NCBI GenBank assembly: GCA_000702845.1
Contig: JNKK01000001.1
Span: 62,001-126,000 of the forward strand
Length of the DNA: 64,000 bases
Source of the DNA: Lachnospiraceae bacterium FE2018
GTDB taxonomy: Bacteria > Bacillota > Clostridia > Lachnospirales > Lachnospiraceae
Direction: 5' to 3'
The translations under genes and the position numbers were made by a program. The notes beneath the pieces were generated by a model, which was not told where the DNA came from, ran no database searches, and worked only from the letters and a program-made list of their open reading frames with translations. Below, in pieces: positions 56,601 to 63,824 of this stretch (positions are counted from its first letter, which is position 1; the number at the start of each line of letters is the position of its first letter).

Positions 56601-56804
56601 AAAGAGATGGGCACCCGTGTACTTCTGTTTGTCCGGGAATTCAAAAAAGACCGTATTTCCGGCGCGGCTGAAGCCTACACCTTTCTGGGTACGGCAAACT
56701 ATGTGAAACATGAGGGCGAGAAGCCGATGAATATTACCTGGCGGCTGGATGCGCCTGTCCCGGCAAAATATATCAGGAAGACCGGAAAACTGTTAGCAGG
56801 ATAA
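53658..56804 (+). CDS. PLD-domain plus DEAD-type helicase with DUF3427
   Basis: A 1048-residue protein. Residues 1-130 are helical; 130-280 form a phospholipase-D-like domain with an H-x-K (RLHAKTYVF) near 218 and SSNLSNAAI. Residues 315-700 form an SF2 helicase: VVAATGTGKTVISA near 343, VVDEFHHAAAP near 438, LLGLTATPERMDG, and QLGRGLRLAEG near 646. The C-terminal 350 residues are DUF3427 (ISREIKDGFISAPKGCYIQL, then KVFFVTLNKSDKDYSPTTMY-like blocks). PLD plus helicase is a nuclease-motor architecture found in defence islands. The MutT gene starts 9 bases downstream. AGAGGTTGAG precedes the ATG. Confidence 0.9.
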   Translation: MLHEGLYEKVISLGLEKELAQSDRLAQTASIDAAEAAKILSKYVAEVVELQLQQLQDHGGDIKDQIRLTNRLLRSITGQETEEENPAFVAEKAEQLLALLDRKNNIQAVNGKTAPVRPETSIAQTGLFTGAVHEPQMYAELKKEIVSCDRIDMLVSFIKWSGLRLIINELSEFARNGGKLRVITTSYMGATDVKAVEELRKIPGAEIKVSYDTKRTRLHAKTYVFYRDTGFTTAYVGSSNLSNAAISSGLEWNVKVTRADLPETIDKITATFESYWNSNEFEAYTEEKQADLARALKAEKYFDTNNPEFYTLDIQPYSYQREILDRLDAERKVRGHMRNLVVAATGTGKTVISALDYKRFRKEYSGRSCRLLFIAHREEILKQSLYTFRAVLKDANFGDLFVGSCRPDSLDALFMSIQTFNSQSFTEKTTADFYDYIVVDEFHHAAAPTYQKLLEYYQPEILLGLTATPERMDGKNILVYFDNRTAAEIRLPEAIDRKLLSPFQYFGVTDTVDLDTLKWSAGGYDKGELTKVYTFSGMVAEKRAGMIVASLLRYVTDIDAVKGLGFCVSIQHADFMSRYFNEKGIPSICLTGNSEDEERKRAKNKLVSGEIRFIFVVDIYNEGVDIPEVNTVLFLRPTESLTVFLQQLGRGLRLAEGKECLTVLDFIGQANKKYHFEDKFAALLSNTARGISREIKDGFISAPKGCYIQLERKAEKYILDNIRASYGNSAGLIMRIASFEEDSGQPLSLAAFLAYNHLDPRSLYKFSSFSRLCVRADVRDDFKEDLEETVTKALLRLSVLDSRRLIGFLLKILPELDDVDFNQFSALEKRMLQMFYVTVWGKPVEEWNGDEMLDHLYALSDSPVMLGEIIDLLRFQYDRIDFIDEPVDVGFDCPLDLHCTYTRDQLLVALDFMKPSTIREGVKWLPEQKLDVFFVTLNKSDKDYSPTTMYRDYSINEYLFHWQSQSTTSEKSPTAQRYIHHKEMGTRVLLFVREFKKDRISGAAEAYTFLGTANYVKHEGEKPMNITWRLDAPVPAKYIRKTGKLLAG

Positions 56805-56813
56805 TCAGGAAAA

Positions 56814-57224
56814 ATGGAAAATGAAAAGAAAAGCATTCGCGTAGTGGCGGCGGTCATCCGAAAGGGGCATGAAGTTTTCGCAACCCAGCGCGGATACGGA
56901 AATTACAAAGACTGGTGGGAATTCCCCGGCGGAAAAATCGAGTCCGGGGAAACGCCGGAAGAAGCACTGTCCCGGGAAATCCGCGAAGAACTGACGGCGG
57001 ATATTTCTGTAGAAGAATATCTTACCACCGTAGAATACGATTACCCGGAGTTTCATTTATCGATGGAATGCTACTGGTGCAGCGTAAAAGAAGGACAGCT
57101 GGTACTTCTGGAACATGAGGCGGCCAGATGGCTTCCGCTGAATGATCTGCGTCAGGTGAACTGGCTTCCGGCGGATGTTCTGGTGATTGATGAAATTGAA
57201 AATACAACCGTCGCATTCTCGTGA
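56814..57224 (+). CDS. NUDIX hydrolase (MutT-type)
   Basis: A 136-residue NUDIX protein. The box GGKIESGETPEEALSREIRE-EL (G-x5-E-x7-R-E-U-x-E-E) lies near residues 38-60. The FATQRGYGNYKDWWEFPGGK approach and RWLPLNDLRQVNWLPADVLV ending match MutT/8-oxo-dGTP and CTP pyrophosphohydrolases. It starts 9 bases after the helicase gene, so co-expression is nearly certain. The pair occurs elsewhere in bacteria by my recollection; the joint role (repair or defence) is unproven. Confidence 0.92.
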   Translation: MENEKKSIRVVAAVIRKGHEVFATQRGYGNYKDWWEFPGGKIESGETPEEALSREIREELTADISVEEYLTTVEYDYPEFHLSMECYWCSVKEGQLVLLEHEAARWLPLNDLRQVNWLPADVLVIDEIENTTVAFS

Positions 57225-57291
57225 CTTGAGTCGTGAGTTAGCCGGATCCGATCGGAGATCGCGATTTACGACGAAAGCAACAGAAAGTTGC

Positions 57292-57321
57292 TTGTTGAAC
57301 ACGCGTTCCGGAGCGCATAAT
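57292..57321 (+). promoter_or_regulatory. SOS box overlapping promoter of XRE/zinc-ribbon gene
   Basis: TTGTTG (57292-57297), an 18-base spacer and CATAAT (57316-57321). The 5' part of the spacer holds TGAACACGCGTTCC (57296-57309), which has the GAAC-N4-GTTC core and differs from the CGAACRNRYGTTYC consensus only at the first base. This places the downstream gene under probable LexA control. Confidence 0.75.
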
Positions 57322-57350
57322 AGAGTCATAAAAATACGGGAGGTGTTTGC

Positions 57351-58115
57351 GTGGAGACAAAAGAAATACTGAAAGCACTTCGTGAGAAGCATCATCTTAC
57401 GCAGGATCAGATGGCGGAACGCGTTATGGTCACAAGACAGGCGGTGAGCCGCTGGGAAACCGGCGAGACACAGCCCAATACAGATACGCTCCGCATCCTG
57501 TCGAAAGAGTTTAATGTATCGATCAATACGCTGCTTGGTTCACCGAGACAGCTGATCTGTCAGTGCTGCGGGATGCCGCTTGAAGATGCAATTATCGGAA
57601 GAAATAAAGATGGTTCGATGAATGAGGATTATTGTCAGTGGTGTTATGCGGACGGAACCTACACCTACAGCGATATGGATGACCTGATCCGTGTGTGTAT
57701 TCCCCAGATGGTGAAGCAGGGCTTTTCGGAAGAGCAGGCCCGCACTTACATGAAAGAAAAACTGCCGACGCTGGATTACTGGAAGCGCTATGAGGAACTC
57801 AGCGATAACGGACAGTTTGAAGAATTCAAAAAGAAACTGATCGGGGAAATCAATGATCTGCGCATCGAAGGAATGCCAAAGGTAGAAAACCTGAATGCAT
57901 TAGTGGGGAAATACGTGAATCTGGAATACCGGCTTCCCGGCGGGAGCAGGGTGAAATTTCTTGACGACCAGACGACGTACCTGGGAAATCAGCTGGAATC
58001 AGAAATCAGGGAAGGCCTCTGCTTTGGCGTTCTCGCAAATATGGAGTTTATTCTCGTTTGCACTTATGAAAAAGACGGGGAGAACCCGGAACTGATTCTT
58101 TACAGAAAAAGATAA
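57351..58115 (+). CDS. XRE regulator with zinc-ribbon and C-terminal domains
   Basis: A 254-residue protein starting at GTG 57351 (GGGAGGTGTTTGC ahead). Residues 5-60 are a Cro/CI helix-turn-helix (ILKALREKHHLTQDQMAERV, AVSRWETGETQPNTDTLRIL). Residues 68-115 hold a zinc-ribbon (CQCCGMPLEDAIIG ... CQWCYADGTYTY), as in Zn_ribbon_2 proteins. Residues 115-175 are helical (VCIPQMVKQGFSEEQARTYM), and the final 70 form a small beta domain (VNLEYRLPGGSRVKFLDDQT). It could be a DNA-damage-induced regulator. The second SOS operon follows 225 bases downstream. Confidence 0.85.
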   Translation: METKEILKALREKHHLTQDQMAERVMVTRQAVSRWETGETQPNTDTLRILSKEFNVSINTLLGSPRQLICQCCGMPLEDAIIGRNKDGSMNEDYCQWCYADGTYTYSDMDDLIRVCIPQMVKQGFSEEQARTYMKEKLPTLDYWKRYEELSDNGQFEEFKKKLIGEINDLRIEGMPKVENLNALVGKYVNLEYRLPGGSRVKFLDDQTTYLGNQLESEIREGLCFGVLANMEFILVCTYEKDGENPELILYRKR

Positions 58116-58162
58116 AAACAGATGATCATAAATCATCATTTCAAACGCAGCTTATTTTACGG

Positions 58163-58194
58163 CGGGCTGCCGGCTTCGGCCGGCGGCCTGTTTT
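58163..58194 (+). terminator. Terminator before the second LexA locus
   Basis: A 12-bp G+C-rich stem with a UUCG tetraloop (CGGGCTGCCGGC against GCCGGCGGCCTG, two wobble pairs) followed by TTTTAAA. It corresponds in position to the stem at 8725. Confidence 0.85.
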
Positions 58195-58209
58195 AAATGC
58201 AGTTTTTTC

Positions 58210-58238
58210 TTGCAAACCGAACATATGTTTGGTATTAT
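58210..58238 (+). promoter_or_regulatory. SOS box overlapping promoter of lexA2-polY operon
   Basis: TTGCAA (58210-58215), a 17-base spacer and TATTAT (58233-58238). CGAACATATGTTTG (58218-58231) lies in the spacer and is identical to the box at 8782, in the same register to the -35 and -10. Confidence 0.9.
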
Positions 58239-58339
58239 GGGGTTGCAGAAGGCGGAGCAGACTGCTCCAGATAGAAATGTGGCGCATTTTGTGCGCATTT
58301 CTGCAGAATGAGATGAAATACACTTCAGGAGGTGTTTTT

Positions 58340-58954
58340 ATGCAGCACAAAGATCCGGAGCTGATGAAGAAGATCAATACCTATGTCAGCGCGTTTTACC
58401 TGGATCACGACCGGACGCCGTCGACCACAGAGATCGCAAAGACATTTGGAATTTCCAGAAGCAGCGCCCAGCGCTACCTGGTCGCGATGAATGAAAAAGG
58501 CATGCTTTCCTATCAGAACGGAAAGCTTGCGGCCGGGAAGATAGATAAGCTTCGGACCGACCGGCAGAAGGCGCCGCTGGTCGGCAGTATTCCCTGCGGA
58601 GAACTGACTTACGAGGAGGAAAATGTCGAATGCGTGACGACGCTTCCGACGGCGATCTTTGGCGTTGGTCCCTTCTATATTCTGCATGCCACCGGTGATT
58701 CCATGGAGGATGAAGGAATTGAGGACGGGGATCTGGTCGTTGTCCGTCAGGAGGGCGATCCGAAGAAGGGAGACCTGGTCGTTGCCCTTGACGAAGAGAA
58801 CCGGAATACGCTGAAGAAATACGGCGGCCGTGACCGGAAAACCCGGAAAGCGATTCTTCAGTACTGCAACCAGACGGTCTACGGGGATAAAAAGATTCTG
58901 GTAAAAGATCTGGTCTGCCAGGGGATCGTCAGCCACGTGATCAAGAAAAAGTGA
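58340..58954 (+). CDS. LexA-family repressor (S24 autopeptidase), copy 2
   Basis: A 204-residue paralogue of the protein at 8865, the same length throughout and around 85 percent identical by eye. N-terminal winged helix (TPSTTEIAKTFGISRSSAQR); cleavage site Cys-Gly in GSIPCGELTYEEENVE; catalytic Ser in TGDSMEDEGI. Most differences lie in the DNA-recognition helix and wing (GISRSSAQRYL versus GIARSTSQNYL). The Y-family polymerase gene follows after 24 bases, so this copy combines the places of UmuD and LexA in one locus. CAGGAGGTGTTTTT precedes the ATG. Confidence 0.92.
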   Translation: MQHKDPELMKKINTYVSAFYLDHDRTPSTTEIAKTFGISRSSAQRYLVAMNEKGMLSYQNGKLAAGKIDKLRTDRQKAPLVGSIPCGELTYEEENVECVTTLPTAIFGVGPFYILHATGDSMEDEGIEDGDLVVVRQEGDPKKGDLVVALDEENRNTLKKYGGRDRKTRKAILQYCNQTVYGDKKILVKDLVCQGIVSHVIKKK

Positions 58955-58978
58955 GGCGGGGAGGCGGAGTTAAGGCTT

Positions 58979-60376
58979 ATGGAGAGAACATTCATCTGTG
59001 TTGATCTGAAGTCCTACTATGCCTCTGTGGAGTGTGTACACCGCGGTCTGGATCCTTTGCGCGCAAACCTGCTGGTGGCGGATCCGTCGCGGTCCGATCA
59101 GACGATCTGCCTTGCCGTATCTCCCGCCCTGAAAGCCATGGGAGTTCCGGGGAGACCGAGACTCTTCGAAGCCAGACAGAAGATCCGGGAGTATGAAGCC
59201 AGGCACCGCACGAAAGTGGAATATATCATTGCCGTGCCGCGGATGGCGGAGTATGAACGGATCTCAGCGCAGATATACGGGATCTATCTCAGGTATGCCG
59301 CCCCGGAAGATATACATGTGTACTCGATTGATGAGTGCTTCATCGACTGCACCGGTTATTTGCATATGTACCGGGAGGAGGCCGGAAGGTCCGGCACCGG
59401 TCCGGCCCGCGTCATGGCGATGACCATGATCCGGGACGTTCTTGCGGAGACAGGCATCACGGCGACTGTCGGGATCGGAACCAACCTGTATCTGGCCAAA
59501 ATCGCGATGGATATCGTGGCCAAAAAATCTCCGGCCGATAAGGACGGCGTGCGGATCGCGGAGCTGAATGAGGATTCTTACAAGTTTCTGCTCTGGGAAC
59601 ACCGGCCGCTGACGGATTTCTGGCAGATCGGACCGGGGAAGGCCAGAAGGCTTTACGGGGCCTGCATGTATACGATGGGAGATATTGCCGAGCGGACCCA
59701 GTGGGATGAGGAGTTTTTTTATAAGACCTTTGGGATCGACGGGGAGATCCTGATCGATCACGCATGGGGGATTGAGCCGGTCACGATGCAGGACATCAAG
59801 TCCTACCGGAGCGCGGGTCATTCCCTGAGCAACGGGCAGGTGCTGCCGCGTCCGTATCAGTATCAGGAGGCAAGGCTTGTTTTCCGTGAGATGATCGAGG
59901 TGCTGTGCGCGGAGCTGTTCGCAAAGAACCTGGTCACAAAGAACTGCACCTGGTGGGTGTCTTACGATTACAGGAGTCTGGAGGCCTGTCCGGGCTATGA
60001 CGGACCGGTGAAGGTGGATTTTTACGGCAGACTTCACCCGAAACACAGCAGCGGAACCGTGCGGTTTCACACCCTTACCAATGACCTGCAGACCATTTCT
60101 GTTCCGCTGGTCAGGCAGTTCGATGAGAAAACGGATCACAGACTTCTTTACCGGCGGCTCGGGGTGAGCGCCGGTGATGTCACAGAAGATGCAGGCATCT
60201 ATCAGATGAATTTATTTGTAGATTACGATGCGCTGGAGCGGGACCGACGGCTTATGGGAGCCATGCTGGAGGTGCGGAAACGGTATGGTCCGAATGCCAT
60301 ATTTAAAGGTATGAATCTGCTCGAGGGCGCAACAACACTGGAAAGAAATCAGCAGATCGGGGGACATAAGGCCTGA
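58979..60376 (+). CDS. Y-family DNA polymerase (UmuC/ImpB-type)
   Basis: A 465-residue translesion polymerase. The palm motifs are FICVDLKSYYASVECVHRGL at residues 5-24 with catalytic Asp8, and VYSIDECFIDCTGYL near 115, with the SIDE-type Asp-Glu pair. The helix-hairpin-helix thumb region (DFWQIGPGKARRLYGACMYT) near 215 and a C-terminal little-finger domain follow. Length and context match the PolV-type UmuC of Firmicutes (UvrX/YqjW-like). It is transcribed with lexA2 from the SOS promoter and allows synthesis across damaged DNA at low fidelity. Confidence 0.95.
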   Translation: MERTFICVDLKSYYASVECVHRGLDPLRANLLVADPSRSDQTICLAVSPALKAMGVPGRPRLFEARQKIREYEARHRTKVEYIIAVPRMAEYERISAQIYGIYLRYAAPEDIHVYSIDECFIDCTGYLHMYREEAGRSGTGPARVMAMTMIRDVLAETGITATVGIGTNLYLAKIAMDIVAKKSPADKDGVRIAELNEDSYKFLLWEHRPLTDFWQIGPGKARRLYGACMYTMGDIAERTQWDEEFFYKTFGIDGEILIDHAWGIEPVTMQDIKSYRSAGHSLSNGQVLPRPYQYQEARLVFREMIEVLCAELFAKNLVTKNCTWWVSYDYRSLEACPGYDGPVKVDFYGRLHPKHSSGTVRFHTLTNDLQTISVPLVRQFDEKTDHRLLYRRLGVSAGDVTEDAGIYQMNLFVDYDALERDRRLMGAMLEVRKRYGPNAIFKGMNLLEGATTLERNQQIGGHKA

Positions 60377-60451
60377 CGCCGGTTCTGACCGGACGCGCGT
60401 CTCCCCCCTGCCGGCAGAAAGGAGCCGCGCACGGAAAAGGAGGTGTGAGGT

Positions 60452-60755
60452 ATGAGCGCAGTCGGTGATATGGCAATGCCGGTAAATTTCCGGTACCGGG
60501 ATGTCTTCCTGAAAGGCAGGCCGCAGCATGACAGGTATGATCCGTTTCGTATCCGGCATCCGCGTATGGACCGCAGGAAGCGGGCTAAGATCTTTGCTCC
60601 GTTTGATGCGCTGAAAGGCTTCAGCGAGGCGATCGCTGCCGCAGGACAGATGGCAGGAGGTGACCGGAACGATTCTGATCGGAGAGACGAAGATCCGGCT
60701 GGAAGATGTGATGAAAATAGACGGGCCTGATGAGCTGCCCGGGAAAAGATTGTAA
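60452..60755 (+). pseudogene. YolD-like partner of polymerase, internally deleted and frameshifted
   Basis: The first 60 residues (MAMPVNFRYRDVFLKGRPQH, DRYDPFRIRHPRMDRRKRAK, IFAPFDALKGFSEAI) are the normal N-terminus of the small protein that follows umuC-like genes in clostridia. At about residue 68 the frame slips to a meaningless tail ending at 60730. In the +1 frame the DNA encodes GTILIGETKIRLEDVMKIDG and PDELPGKRL to a stop at 60755, the normal family C-terminus. Roughly 60 residues between the two are missing. The gene has thus undergone an internal deletion with frame change. GGAGGTGTGAGGT precedes the ATG. Confidence 0.75.
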
Positions 60756-60868
60756 TATTTCGGCATCTGAGATAGTATCAATAAAGAGAGTGACGCTTTC
60801 CGGATATTTTGGCCATAGAAAAAACCGGAAACACTGCAAGAGGAAAATCGAAACAAGGAGACACAACG

Positions 60869-62014
60869 ATGCCGTTCAAAATTGTACGCAATGACATTAC
60901 AAAGATGCATACAGAAGCGATTGTCAACACGGCAAATGACCAGCCGACCGTCGGAACCGGATGCGATCATGCTGTATACCAGGCGGCAGGATATGAGGAA
61001 CTGCTTGCATACCGCAGAGAGCATATCGGCGCTGTAAAAGAAGGCGATGCTTTTATTACACCCGGGTTCCGTCTTCCGGCAAAATATATCATTCACGCGG
61101 TAAGTCCGCTGTTTATTGACGGGAATCACGGCGAGGAGGAACTGCTGCGATCCTGCTACCGGAAAAGCCTGGAGATCGCTGAAAAAAACGGGATCCGGTC
61201 GGTCGCATTTCCGCTGATATCCACCGGCGGCTTCGGATATCCGAAGGAAGAAGGAATGCGGATCGCCGTCGATGAGATCCATGCATTTCTTCTGAAATCA
61301 GATCTGCAGATTTATCTGGTTGTTTTTGATGAAAAAGCGACCCGGATGGGAAAGAGTCTCTATCCGGATCTGGAAACCTACATTGATCTCAACTATGTGC
61401 AGGAAAAACGGCAGGAGGAGTACGGAGACGCTTATTATGCCGCAAGGCTTGCCAGAGAAGAAGCTTCCAGACCGGACTTTGGAAGAACAGCAGTGCTGGC
61501 GAATAAGCCCGCATGGAGACCGTCGGAGAGCCTGAGTGAAATGATGCCGGCGCACATGTCCGTTCCGGAAGAGAACGAGGCTGCTGTCTTTGACGAAGAG
61601 GAAGCTGCTGCTTTCGACGAAGAGGAAGCGTTCGAGGAACTGGAGCGGAAACTCGGAGAGCGGATGGCCCATATGTCGGATACATTTCCTCAGTATCTGC
61701 TTTACCTGATTGAAGAAAAAGGCATGGAAAATGCAGAGGTATACAAGCGCGCCATCGTTAACAAGAAAGTATTTTCGAAAATAAAAAACAATCCGGAATA
61801 TCATCCGCAGAAGCTGACAGCGCTCTGCCTGTGCATCGGAGCGAAACTTACGCTGGATGAATCGAAAGATCTCCTTGCCAGGGCCGGTTACGCGCTGTCG
61901 CCCTGTGACAAAACAGACATCATCTTCTCATATTTCATCGAACATGGGATTTACGATATGATTGAACTGGATATACAACTGGAAGAGCACGGTCTTCCCT
62001 GTATTATTACCTGA
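60869..62014 (+). CDS. Macro-domain (ADP-ribose-binding) protein with helical C-terminus
   Basis: A 381-residue protein. Residues 1-165 are a macro domain: FKIVRNDITKMHTEAIVNTA, NDQPTVGTGCDHAVYQAAGY and VAFPLISTGGFGYPKEEG, binding or hydrolysing ADP-ribose derivatives. An acidic linker (EEEAAAFDEEEAFEELERKL) precedes a C-terminal domain of about 110 residues (QYLLYLIEEKGMENAEVYKR, NKKVFSKIKNNPEYHPQKLT, TLDESKDLLARAGYALSPCD), an XRE-like helical unit seen fused to several Firmicute signalling proteins. AACAAGGAGACACAACG precedes the ATG. ThpR, a 2H phosphoesterase, is encoded 70 bases downstream. Confidence 0.92.
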   Translation: MPFKIVRNDITKMHTEAIVNTANDQPTVGTGCDHAVYQAAGYEELLAYRREHIGAVKEGDAFITPGFRLPAKYIIHAVSPLFIDGNHGEEELLRSCYRKSLEIAEKNGIRSVAFPLISTGGFGYPKEEGMRIAVDEIHAFLLKSDLQIYLVVFDEKATRMGKSLYPDLETYIDLNYVQEKRQEEYGDAYYAARLAREEASRPDFGRTAVLANKPAWRPSESLSEMMPAHMSVPEENEAAVFDEEEAAAFDEEEAFEELERKLGERMAHMSDTFPQYLLYLIEEKGMENAEVYKRAIVNKKVFSKIKNNPEYHPQKLTALCLCIGAKLTLDESKDLLARAGYALSPCDKTDIIFSYFIEHGIYDMIELDIQLEEHGLPCIIT

Positions 62015-62084
62015 GGTAAATGCAGATACAGGACAGCCGCTCTGCTGTCGTACAGGTATGTTTTCCGGAAAGGGGTGTTTCAGG

Positions 62085-62576
62085 ATGCGTTTGTTTGTTG
62101 CAATACAGTTGTCAGATGATATTAAAAAGAAAATCACAGGAAGTCTGCATGAGCTGAAGAAGAAAGGTGTCAGAGGAAATTATGTTCCGGTTCAGAATCT
62201 GCATCTGACACTCGCGTTTATCGGTGAGACGGATCATCCCGGGGCAGTAAAAGATGCGCTGAAGAATGTATCCGTCAAACCGTTTAAGCTGTCTTTGGAC
62301 GGTATGGGAATGTTTGGGGATCTTCTGTGGGTCGGCGTGAAAGGCAATCAGGGACTTTCGGCGGCTGCAAAAGCTGTGCGGGACGCGCTGGATGATGCAG
62401 GTATTGCATATGACCGGGAAAAATTTGTGCCGCATATCACCCTGATCCGGAAAGTATCCGGCAGCTGGAAACAGGTGCCGGCGCCAAAGGGAGAGATGAA
62501 GGTGACAAAGCTTTCTCTGATGAAAACCACATTCAGGGACGGAAAACCAGTTTACACCGAACATATGGGTATATGA
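62085..62576 (+). CDS. thpR: RNA 2',3'-cyclic phosphodiesterase ThpR (2H family)
   Basis: A 163-residue 2H phosphoesterase (LigT/ThpR). The two catalytic H-x-T motifs are LHLTLAFIGE near residue 40 and PHITLIRKVS near 121. MRLFVAIQLSDDIKKKITGS is the family start. The enzyme opens 2',3'-cyclic phosphates on RNA; relatives open ADP-ribose 1'',2''-cyclic phosphate, the KptA by-product. The ATG at 62085 follows GGAAAGGGGTGTTTCAGG. Its neighbour is the macro-domain gene. A terminator follows. Confidence 0.94.
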   Translation: MRLFVAIQLSDDIKKKITGSLHELKKKGVRGNYVPVQNLHLTLAFIGETDHPGAVKDALKNVSVKPFKLSLDGMGMFGDLLWVGVKGNQGLSAAAKAVRDALDDAGIAYDREKFVPHITLIRKVSGSWKQVPAPKGEMKVTKLSLMKTTFRDGKPVYTEHMGI

Positions 62577-62609
62577 GTGTAGAAAAAAAGATGAATATGA
62601 GCGCCAGAG

Positions 62610-62640
62610 AGATCCCGGACAGGAATACCGGGATCTTTTT
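62610..62640 (+). terminator. Rho-independent terminator after thpR
   Basis: AGATCCCGG pairs with CCGGGATCT, followed by TTTTACG. Confidence 0.85.
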
Positions 62641-62745
62641 ACGTGATAAGCCGGTAGGCAAAAAACCGGATTTCTGGTATGATGATCAGCAGTAGAGAAG
62701 AAATAATAAACAGCTGAATAAAACGCCGCGGAAGGTGGTTTTGCA

Positions 62746-63804
62746 ATGGATATTAATGATATGACGGATGAAGAATTGAAGAATAATTATAATATCGTGC
62801 GGTATAAAGCGGATCGTGATTCTACTGATGCGGAAACAAAGTATTATCTTAATAAAGAAGTTCTTGCCTATGCCAGAGAACATAACTGTACTTATGATGA
62901 CGCATATACGTTTCTCAAAACAGGAGAGAAGACAGGCAGATTAATAAAACAGCCGAGAAACAAATGCCGCCTGATTGCGCTGGATATGGACGGGACGCTG
63001 CTGCGAAAGGATAAATCGCTCCATCCCGGTTCAGCCCGTGATATTGCGAAAGCCGCAAAAGCGGGTATTCATGTGGTGTATTCTTCCGGACGCTCTGTGG
63101 CAGAGATTCTGCCCTATGTTCCCGCACTGAAGCCCATGCGGTACGCAGTGTGCATGAGTGGCGCGCTGGTATATGATTTTAAGGAAAAATGCGCGATTTA
63201 CAGGAAAGCCGTTGAGCAGAAGTATGTTCTGGAGATTGCCGCGGAAGCAGTCCGGGCAGACGCCATGCTGCATCTGCTGACGGAAGAGGCTTCGGTTGTC
63301 AGCGCAGAACAGGTCACACATATGAAGGACTTTCATATGGGACCATATCAGCCATCGTATCTGCAGACAGCCACACTTATGCCGGACATGACAAGAGCGG
63401 CAGAGCAGTATGAGGCAGTTGAGAAGGTTAATATCTATTACAGGAATGAAGAAGACAGACGCCGCGGCTACGAGAGACTGAAATCTCTGCCGCTGACATT
63501 TGCATTTGCAGAAGAGACTTCGCTGGAAATGAACGCGGAAGGGGTCACAAAGGCAGCGGGTCTCTTTGAACTGACGAAGCATCTTGGAATAAAAATGGAG
63601 GAAACCGTCGGAATCGGTGACGGGGAAAATGACCGCGCCATGCTGGAGGCAGTCGGATTTTCCATTGCGATGGGGAATGCGGAAGATGCGATCCGCCGTC
63701 TTTGCGACAAAGTCACGACCGACAATGAACATAACGGAGCAGGAAAGGCGATCCGGAGGTGGTGTATTCCCCATGCGCCGAAACACCTTCGTTTTCTTCA
63801 TTGA
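62746..63804 (+). CDS. Cof-type HAD phosphatase with N-terminal extension
   Basis: A 352-residue protein. Residues 75-345 form a Cof/YbiV-type HAD phosphatase: LIALDMDGTLLRKDKSLHPG (catalytic Asp in DMDGT), HVVYSSGRSVAEILPYVPAL, the cap domain, and VGIGDGENDRAMLEAVGFSI near 285 with the metal-binding Asp pair, then AMGNAEDAIR. These enzymes dephosphorylate sugar phosphates or PLP-like compounds. The first 65 residues (MTDEELKNNYNIVRYKADRD and KYYLNKEVLAYAREHNCTYD) are an unusual helical extension not part of the family. AGGTGGTTTTGCA precedes the ATG. Confidence 0.92.
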   Translation: MDINDMTDEELKNNYNIVRYKADRDSTDAETKYYLNKEVLAYAREHNCTYDDAYTFLKTGEKTGRLIKQPRNKCRLIALDMDGTLLRKDKSLHPGSARDIAKAAKAGIHVVYSSGRSVAEILPYVPALKPMRYAVCMSGALVYDFKEKCAIYRKAVEQKYVLEIAAEAVRADAMLHLLTEEASVVSAEQVTHMKDFHMGPYQPSYLQTATLMPDMTRAAEQYEAVEKVNIYYRNEEDRRRGYERLKSLPLTFAFAEETSLEMNAEGVTKAAGLFELTKHLGIKMEETVGIGDGENDRAMLEAVGFSIAMGNAEDAIRRLCDKVTTDNEHNGAGKAIRRWCIPHAPKHLRFLH

Positions 63805-63824
63805 AGCGTGAAAGGAAAATGATT

